This document shows positions 20,397 through 25,717 of a stretch of DNA of 25,717 bases, piece after piece. The notes beneath the pieces were generated by a model, which did no database searches, had not been told where the DNA came from, and saw only the letters and a program-made list of their open reading frames with translations. The stretch lies in NCBI GenBank assembly GCA_009103225.1, contig RHPI01003053.1:1-25717 (forward strand), in the 5' to 3' direction. The translations under genes and the position numbers were made by a program. Source of the stretch: Chlorokybus atmophyticus. Taxonomy: Eukaryota > Streptophyta > Chlorokybophyceae > Chlorokybales > Chlorokybaceae. The first letter of the stretch is position 1. Each line of letters begins with the position of its first letter.

Positions 20397-23300
20397 TCAA
20401 GTCCTCGTACACGCTGGACAATACCATGTCCCATCAGGGATCTCCTCAACTGGTGGACGAAGGCACTCCATGTGCCAACCGGCAACACACCCGTCGCACA
20501 GCAGCATGGTGTCCCAGCCTTCCGCTCGGCCACACCGCTCACAACGGTGGCCCACATCTGGTATTGCCAGAGCCGGATCCACGCTGTCATCCACGTTTGG
20601 CAGATGGCAAGGAGCGCAGCTCTTCATGTGCTCCTTAGTGGTCCTGGCATCAGCTCCCTCTAACAACAACACACCGTTGTTGAGAAGCTTCTTCACACGA
20701 AGGATGGTGCGGCTCGCACTCGTATCCAACGTGTCCTTGGTCTTTCTCTGCAGGTAGACAAAGTCTCCGGGCTGAAACTTCTGCAGTCTTGGCTTGTAGA
20801 AGCCACTCCTCACCCTGGCATAGCGCAGCGTGTCGCGGTGTTGTGCCACTTGCAAGTTGCCAAGTGCAATCGGCATCACACACCGGAACAGCTCCGCACG
20901 CTTTGCCATCTCCTTCTCCCACACATTGGGATCCTCCAAGTCAAGCTCCTGCTCAACCTGTCTCCGGATTGATGTTGGCAATATGGGCTCTCTCCCATAC
21001 AACAAAAAATAGGGGCTGTATGAGCTCAACGCAGCCTGCCGCGTCATGCGATAGCCCATTGCCAACCATGGCAACGCCAAGTCCCAGTCTCTCTTGTTGT
21101 GGTTGAGACAGTACTTGCGAAGCCCTTTCTTCACCACCTGTACCATTCGCTCAGCAAGCCCATCGGCTTGAGGATGGTCACGAGAAGTCCTTCGATGGTC
21201 GATAAAGGCTTGCGCCAACAAGTCATCGAACTGGCCACGAAACTCGGTGCCTTGGTCAGTGAGAACCTCAGCACAAGCACCGAATCTGCTAAGGACTTGA
21301 TCAAGGAAAGCTTCAGCCACAATCTTGCTCTCCTTCGATGGCAGCGCCACGACCTCGACCCACTTGGAGAAGTGCTCTATCATCACGAGCACGTAGCGGT
21401 TGCCTCTCTTGCTGACTGGTAGATCTCCGGCCAGGTCTAGGCTCCACCGATAGAAAAGTCCTTGAATAGGTAGAGGGTGCAGCTGTGGGTGCTTGGCATT
21501 GAAGCTTGCCTTCACTCTGTCGCACTCCACACAGCTTGCAACAACTTCCGCCACGGTAGACTTCATGCCAGCCCACCAATATGCTGATTGCACGAGCCCA
21601 AGTGTCCTCTTGACACCAAAGTGGCCCATCCTCTCATGAAGCAGCTCCACAAGCGGCTTCCTCTCATGTGGTTGAGGCACAATCCTCACACCTCCATCCG
21701 GCATCAAGCGCACAAGGTGGTTTCCCTCCCATCGATAGCGTTGCGCGCGTTGCCACACGCGATCTCGCGTCGCCGTGCTGCAACCAGCTTGGAACAGCCC
21801 GGTTTTGAGGTGAGCAAGCACTTGCTCATCCCTCCAAATGTCCTTTGAAGCCTCGGCTTCCTCCCCTTCAATGTCATTGACCGTTGGGGCTGGTGCAGCC
21901 TCCAAAGGCGGCATTACACCATTGTTGTCGCTATCTCCAGCTGCGTTTGCGCGCATGGATGCGCATGCTTCCACCGAACCCGCCAACACCAGCAAAGAAG
22001 CCACACGGTAGGCCAAAAACCCAGCCACGGGCATGCCATAGTCATGCCTCGCCTCACTCTCATCCAACGATGAAGGGTTTGGGTTCCTACTCAGCCCATC
22101 CGCGTCCATGTTGTCAACACCAGCTCGGTGCTCAATCTCAAACTCATACTCTTGCAGTATGAGCGCCCACCTGGCATGCTTCCCCGTGAGCTTGTCATTG
22201 GTCATCAACCACTTCAAGGGCTGGTGGTCGGTGATGAGTGTGAAGGGACGGCCATAGAGGAACGGTCTGAAGTGAACTATGGCCCAAACTACTGCCAAAC
22301 ACTCCCCCTCATAGGAGCTGTAGTTTGCCTCAGCGTTATTGTTGCTTCGGCTGCCATACGCGACCACATACTCCTTCCCATCATCATCCTTTTGACACAA
22401 CACGGCCCCAATGCCCAAACGGCTCCAATCCGTGTGTAGGATGAAGGGACGGTTGTAGTCCGCCCGTCTCAACACCGGCGCGGTGCATAGCTTCTCCTTG
22501 AGAAGCTCAAAGGCACGTTGGCACTCCTCCGACCAGCACCAGGCCTTGTCCTTCTTCAACAACTCATTTAAGGGCTTTGCAATCTTGCTATACCCCTCCA
22601 CGAACCTCCGATAGTAGTTCGCCAAGCCGAGAAACGCTCGAAGCCGGCTAATGTCCGTCGGTGCGGGCACTTGCACCAAGGCATCCACCTTTGCTTGCTG
22701 CACACGGACGCCATCCGGCACTATCTCATGGCCGAGATACGGGATGCGATCAGCTCCAAACAAGCACTTCTCCGGGTGACACCTCATGCCGCTCTCGCGC
22801 ACGCGCTCGAACACGCGCTCCAAGTGCACGAGATGCTCCTCCATCGTGTGGCTAAACACCAAGATGTCATCTATGTAGCACCTTGCGAAGGGTAGACCAC
22901 GAAGCACACGGTCCATCACACGCTGAAACTTCACAGGCGCATTCTTCAAGCCGAACGGCATGACCTTCCATTGGTAGAGCTGGTCCACTCCCCAAAACGC
23001 TGTCTTGCCACGATCCTCGGGCTTGATGGCGATCTGGTTGAAGCCCTGCCTCAAGTCCACGATGGAGAACACCTTTGCATCACCGATGTCATCAAAGATA
23101 GCCTCAGGGATAGGCATGGGGTACCGATCAGCCTTGGTCTTCTCATTGAGAGGCCGATAGTCACCACACATCCTTCTCGAGGTCCAGTTTCCTTGTGCAT
23201 CTTTCTTCAACGGCAACACCGTCGCCGCCGCGAAGTCCGAGGTTGACTCCTCAATGAGTCCGGCCTCCAACAAGTCAGCACACTTTTCTGCCACAAACTC

Positions 23301-25717
23301 CTTCTCCACCTTGCTCAGCCGATACTGCCGACGAAAGATGGGCTCTGGAGAGGTCAACTCAATGTCCATTGTGTAGAAGTTGCAAACTCCCAACTCCTTG
23401 GTAGAGTAGGCGAAGCAGTCACGCTTGCGCGCCAGCAAAGCCTCGAGCCACTCACGCTCATGTGGTGTCACATGCTCGCCTATACACCACTCCATGGTCT
23501 GGTCGGTGGCCTTTTCCTGCTTCAAGGCACCATCTACAGCCGCTTTCTTGCCACTTGCAGCTGTCACAGGCGAAAAAGACACCCCCTTACTCTCCTCATC
23601 ATGTACAACCTGCTCCCACCCCCTCGACAGAGGCGCAGGCTCCCGACGCGCTTGCTGTCGCATCGGCATGATGCTTGCCACCAACTCTTGTGCCGCCAAG
23701 CAGACAACCATCAGCCACACCATGCTGTTCTGGTCCATGGCTTGTCCTAGCAGCACACGGCGCTGTTGTTCACTTAGTCCCGGCGCCGCTGTCGCACCGG
23801 ACAAGAACCCCATCGCACGCTCGCGCTCACCAGCTGTTGGCTCTTCCAACCTGCTGTTCTGTGAGTCCCACACCAGCCCTGGCCCTCCCTTGCGGAATGC
23901 ATAAGAGCCTGGGTATGTCACCAATGTCGGCAGCGCCGCCATGTCGTGCCCGACCTGGTTCACCACCTCTTGAGGCGGCTGATCAGCCTTGCTGACCTGT
24001 TGTGCTGTGCGCCCATGCTCCAGCACCTGGTTGACTGTAAAACCTTGCGGTCTAGAGTACTCTTGCTGCACCGTGCGAAGCAACTCAACCGGCGCGAGGT
24101 TTGTCCACTTCACACGCAGCCGATGCGCGCGCGAACCATGCCGTGCTGCATCCATGACCAGCTCATGGCCTAGCACATGTCTCACCAGCTGATAGTCTTC
24201 TCGCACGCGCTTGCGCTTGTCATCTTCAGCTGGTACATTCTCGACGATGTACGCCATGGGCTGCTCTTGTCCTTGCTGAATCCTGTTGATGATGCGCACT
24301 AACTCCCAAAACAATGACGAGCGCGCATCCATCAATCCTTTGCCATGACCAGCCCGTGAATGCCCTTGGCATTCCCACCCGGCTACAAGCAAATGCACAT
24401 GGCCGATAGCTGCAAGTTGATGTGGCCCTATCAAGCAAATGTCTTGCGGCCATGTGCTTTGAAAGCCCTTCACCGCATCCTCATGTAGCAGATCTGGATA
24501 CTTCAACAACATCCTCACATGATGTTGTGCACCTTGTTGTGCCGTTGGCGAAGGGTCCACATAGATATAGCGCCGCAGCTTGATGCCGGCGTTCAACGCG
24601 GCCGCAAGCCCACTTGCAATGCCACCGAACAGCTCCACCATCACAACACCCTCCTCGGGGACCTTCCACTCGACGGTGCTGTAGTTGATAGGCGGATGAA
24701 CAGCTCTCACACCCTCGGGCAGCAATGGCGGCTCCAATGCCATCACATCCTTCATCCATGCTTGGCTAACCTTGTCTTGAGCCTCTTGTTGCCGCTGAGC
24801 ACGATGTTGTGAAGCCAACTCCAGCTCTTGTGACTGAGTTTGCGCCATATAGACCAGCTCCGGAGGTCTCCCCTCCTCCATGTGTGCGAGGACACTCTCC
24901 CCCTCCTCCACATGGTCATAGTACATGTCGGTGCTGTCACCAAGCCATCCCTTGACTGAACGGCGACTCAAGCACGCCCACACAGCAGATGCAGAGGTTG
25001 GAGACCTCTCAAGACCCCCTTGTGTGATGCTCAACGGAAAATAGGCCTTCTCCCCTCCACCCACACGCCAACGCGGCCGAAAGAACCCTTGTTCGATCCA
25101 ATTGTCAACGCCGCCGCCGACGGGGAACAAGAAGTCTTGTCCGAGCAGCACATCGTACCCCTTTGCATCCGTGATGAGGCATCGAACCTTGAAGGACGTG
25201 GTAGCACCTCCCACCGCAGTCAAGCATATGTCCACCGGCTGCACCGTTATGCCGCACACGGCCTCTACGGTCCCCGCCGAGGTATTGATCATGACCGGGC
25301 ATGGCTCCCACTCCTTGGGGCTGAGTCCCATCCCCTTGACAGCTCTAGCACCCAAAATGACAGGTTGTGCACCTGTATCCACCAAGACAACATCTGGCAC
25401 GAAGCCGTCTAGGCTGATGTGCCCCCCACGGTTGTCCACCATCGCCACATTCGGCGATATCTTCTCTCTCAAGGCCGGCCGAGTGGCGGGAAGCATTGCC
25501 AACATCCCTCCTACACTCCCCACACCTTCCTCCAGCTTGTCTTCAAGCTGAGTGAGAGAACTCGACGCCGACGCGGACCCCTCGGGCGCCGCCAGCTCCG
25601 CGCGCGCAACCATACGGCCTGCTTGCGCCACCATATCTTCATGAGACTTGCTCATATGGTCATGAGACTTTGTCGAGGCAGTCCTAGTGGTGTCTAGAGC
25701 ACTTTGCAACAGCTCCA
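20397..25717 (-). CDS. Ty3/gypsy polyprotein with DNA methyltransferase and PHD finger
   Basis: One frame with no stop from the right edge to TGA at 20397; the N terminus (probably Gag) lies outside. Numbering residues from the codon at 25709 (1770 in view): aspartic protease, VLVDTGAQPVILG at 108-120 and LLGQDFL at 188-194; cytosine-5 DNA methyltransferase, about 350-670; reverse transcriptase, about 770-960, with FSIVDLRQGF at 881 and YIDDILVF at 945-952; RNase H, about 1085-1210 (LHTDWSRLGIGAVL, ITDHQPLKWL, HRAGVDNMDADGLSR); integrase zinc finger H1358, H1363, C1393, C1396 and core D1425, D1485, E1520 (D-x34-E, the normal spacing); C-terminal PHD finger at 1723-1767. All replication-enzyme catalytic motifs are intact, so the element may be active. 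The order PR-RT-RH-IN is Ty3 type. The methyltransferase sits between protease and reverse transcriptase, where Ty3 elements normally have none. No frameshift separates the domains; release would depend on the protease. Confidence 0.97.
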   Translation of the reverse strand, partial: ELLQSALDTTRTASTKSHDHMSKSHEDMVAQAGRMVARAELAAPEGSASASSSLTQLEDKLEEGVGSVGGMLAMLPATRPALREKISPNVAMVDNRGGHISLDGFVPDVVLVDTGAQPVILGARAVKGMGLSPKEWEPCPVMINTSAGTVEAVCGITVQPVDICLTAVGGATTSFKVRCLITDAKGYDVLLGQDFLFPVGGGVDNWIEQGFFRPRWRVGGGEKAYFPLSITQGGLERSPTSASAVWACLSRRSVKGWLGDSTDMYYDHVEEGESVLAHMEEGRPPELVYMAQTQSQELELASQHRAQRQQEAQDKVSQAWMKDVMALEPPLLPEGVRAVHPPINYSTVEWKVPEEGVVMVELFGGIASGLAAALNAGIKLRRYIYVDPSPTAQQGAQHHVRMLLKYPDLLHEDAVKGFQSTWPQDICLIGPHQLAAIGHVHLLVAGWECQGHSRAGHGKGLMDARSSLFWELVRIINRIQQGQEQPMAYIVENVPAEDDKRKRVREDYQLVRHVLGHELVMDAARHGSRAHRLRVKWTNLAPVELLRTVQQEYSRPQGFTVNQVLEHGRTAQQVSKADQPPQEVVNQVGHDMAALPTLVTYPGSYAFRKGGPGLVWDSQNSRLEEPTAGERERAMGFLSGATAAPGLSEQQRRVLLGQAMDQNSMVWLMVVCLAAQELVASIMPMRQQARREPAPLSRGWEQVVHDEESKGVSFSPVTAASGKKAAVDGALKQEKATDQTMEWCIGEHVTPHEREWLEALLARKRDCFAYSTKELGVCNFYTMDIELTSPEPIFRRQYRLSKVEKEFVAEKCADLLEAGLIEESTSDFAAATVLPLKKDAQGNWTSRRMCGDYRPLNEKTKADRYPMPIPEAIFDDIGDAKVFSIVDLRQGFNQIAIKPEDRGKTAFWGVDQLYQWKVMPFGLKNAPVKFQRVMDRVLRGLPFARCYIDDILVFSHTMEEHLVHLERVFERVRESGMRCHPEKCLFGADRIPYLGHEIVPDGVRVQQAKVDALVQVPAPTDISRLRAFLGLANYYRRFVEGYSKIAKPLNELLKKDKAWCWSEECQRAFELLKEKLCTAPVLRRADYNRPFILHTDWSRLGIGAVLCQKDDDGKEYVVAYGSRSNNNAEANYSSYEGECLAVVWAIVHFRPFLYGRPFTLITDHQPLKWLMTNDKLTGKHARWALILQEYEFEIEHRAGVDNMDADGLSRNPNPSSLDESEARHDYGMPVAGFLAYRVASLLVLAGSVEACASMRANAAGDSDNNGVMPPLEAAPAPTVNDIEGEEAEASKDIWRDEQVLAHLKTGLFQAGCSTATRDRVWQRAQRYRWEGNHLVRLMPDGGVRIVPQPHERKPLVELLHERMGHFGVKRTLGLVQSAYWWAGMKSTVAEVVASCVECDRVKASFNAKHPQLHPLPIQGLFYRWSLDLAGDLPVSKRGNRYVLVMIEHFSKWVEVVALPSKESKIVAEAFLDQVLSRFGACAEVLTDQGTEFRGQFDDLLAQAFIDHRRTSRDHPQADGLAERMVQVVKKGLRKYCLNHNKRDWDLALPWLAMGYRMTRQAALSSYSPYFLLYGREPILPTSIRRQVEQELDLEDPNVWEKEMAKRAELFRCVMPIALGNLQVAQHRDTLRYARVRSGFYKPRLQKFQPGDFVYLQRKTKDTLDTSASRTILRVKKLLNNGVLLLEGADARTTKEHMKSCAPCHLPNVDDSVDPALAIPDVGHRCERCGRAEGWDTMLLCDGCVAGWHMECLRPPVEEIPDGTWYCPACTRT
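20406..20552 (-). other. PHD zinc finger at the polyprotein C terminus
   Basis: Cys4-His-Cys3 pattern: C1723, C1726, C1738, C1741, H1746, C1749, C1764, C1767. The wording MLLCDGC...WHMECL.PPV..IP.G.WYCPAC resembles PHD fingers of the KDM5-1/AIRE type, several of which bind unmodified histone H3 Lys4; the histone preference here is inference. It occupies the place that a chromodomain has in chromoviruses, where it guides integration to chosen chromatin. Confidence 0.9.
23700..24662 (-). other. Cytosine-5 DNA methyltransferase domain within the polyprotein
   Basis: Transfers methyl from S-adenosylmethionine to cytosine in DNA. Motif order is that of the C5 family: motif I VELFGGIASGLAA (358-370, cofactor loop), motif IV AGWECQGHSRAG (443-454, catalytic C447), motif VI ENVP (490-493), motif VIII-like GSRAHRLRVKWTNL (525-538), a target-recognition-like stretch (about 540-615), motif IX-like EEPTAGERERAMGF (622-635) and motif X-like LLGQAMDQNS (653-662). 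The family PCQ is ECQ here (Glu codon at 24372-24374) and the ENV Glu is kept. About 315 residues, the size of a bare catalytic domain without regulatory modules. It could be active, altered in specificity, or inactive. Confidence 0.88.

Noticed and set aside
20397-25717. Host genomic methyltransferase gene rather than a transposon protein
   Set aside because: The methyltransferase motifs are in frame with protease, RT, RNase H and integrase, with no intron or stop between them.

Overview
This is a eukaryotic nuclear window dominated by repeats and transposons. It has spliced genes with canonical GT-AG introns of about 75-140 bp, long CT/AG microsatellites, many perfect palindromes, and remnants of at least three retrotransposon classes. 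The VWD-like secreted protein, the short introns and the Ty3 elements that carry a DNA methyltransferase and a PHD finger suggest an alga or related protist (green lineage is my guess); the sequence does not prove this. Single Ns (4833, 6255, 14348, 15733) and a 375-bp N run (10297-10671) look like contig joins in a draft scaffold.

Layout. 1-2.6 kb: no convincing gene, only degenerate-looking open stretches. 2.6-4.25 kb (+): a six-exon gene for a secreted Cys-rich VWD-like protein, followed by a (CT)n array. 5.1-6.1 kb: short exons plausible on both strands, unresolved. 6.9-8.2 kb: a decayed LINE tail (-), a tandem ~321-bp tRNA/SINE-like repeat and a Ty1/copia scrap (+). 8.26-10.28 kb (+): a decayed Ty3 element (RNase H, integrase, PHD finger) ending at a poly-purine tract in which the assembly gap falls. 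10.7-13.0 kb: AT-rich, no gene seen. 13.7-18.5 kb (-): a probable multi-exon gene, with introns full of GT/CA-rich sequence and a family of near-perfect palindromes, lying between two GC-rich clusters of the palindromic motif GGACCAG/CTGGTCC. 19.25-20.34 kb: two 98%-identical ~153-bp direct repeats, the inner one placed like the 3' LTR of the next element.

20.4 kb to the right edge (-): the main item, one uninterrupted frame of more than 1770 codons encoding a Ty3/gypsy polyprotein in the order protease - cytosine-5 DNA methyltransferase - reverse transcriptase - RNase H - integrase - PHD finger. The element thus appears to carry a DNA-methylation writer and a histone-reader-type module with its replication enzymes. 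Its methyltransferase has the catalytic Cys but a Glu where the family has Pro (ECQ instead of PCQ). The decayed + strand relative keeps the same terminal PHD finger, so that module is an old property of the clade. The frame is intact, so this copy may be young. Methyltransferase-bearing retrotransposons are known from dinoflagellates and a charophyte alga; the layout here, the altered motif and the PHD pairing deserve closer work.
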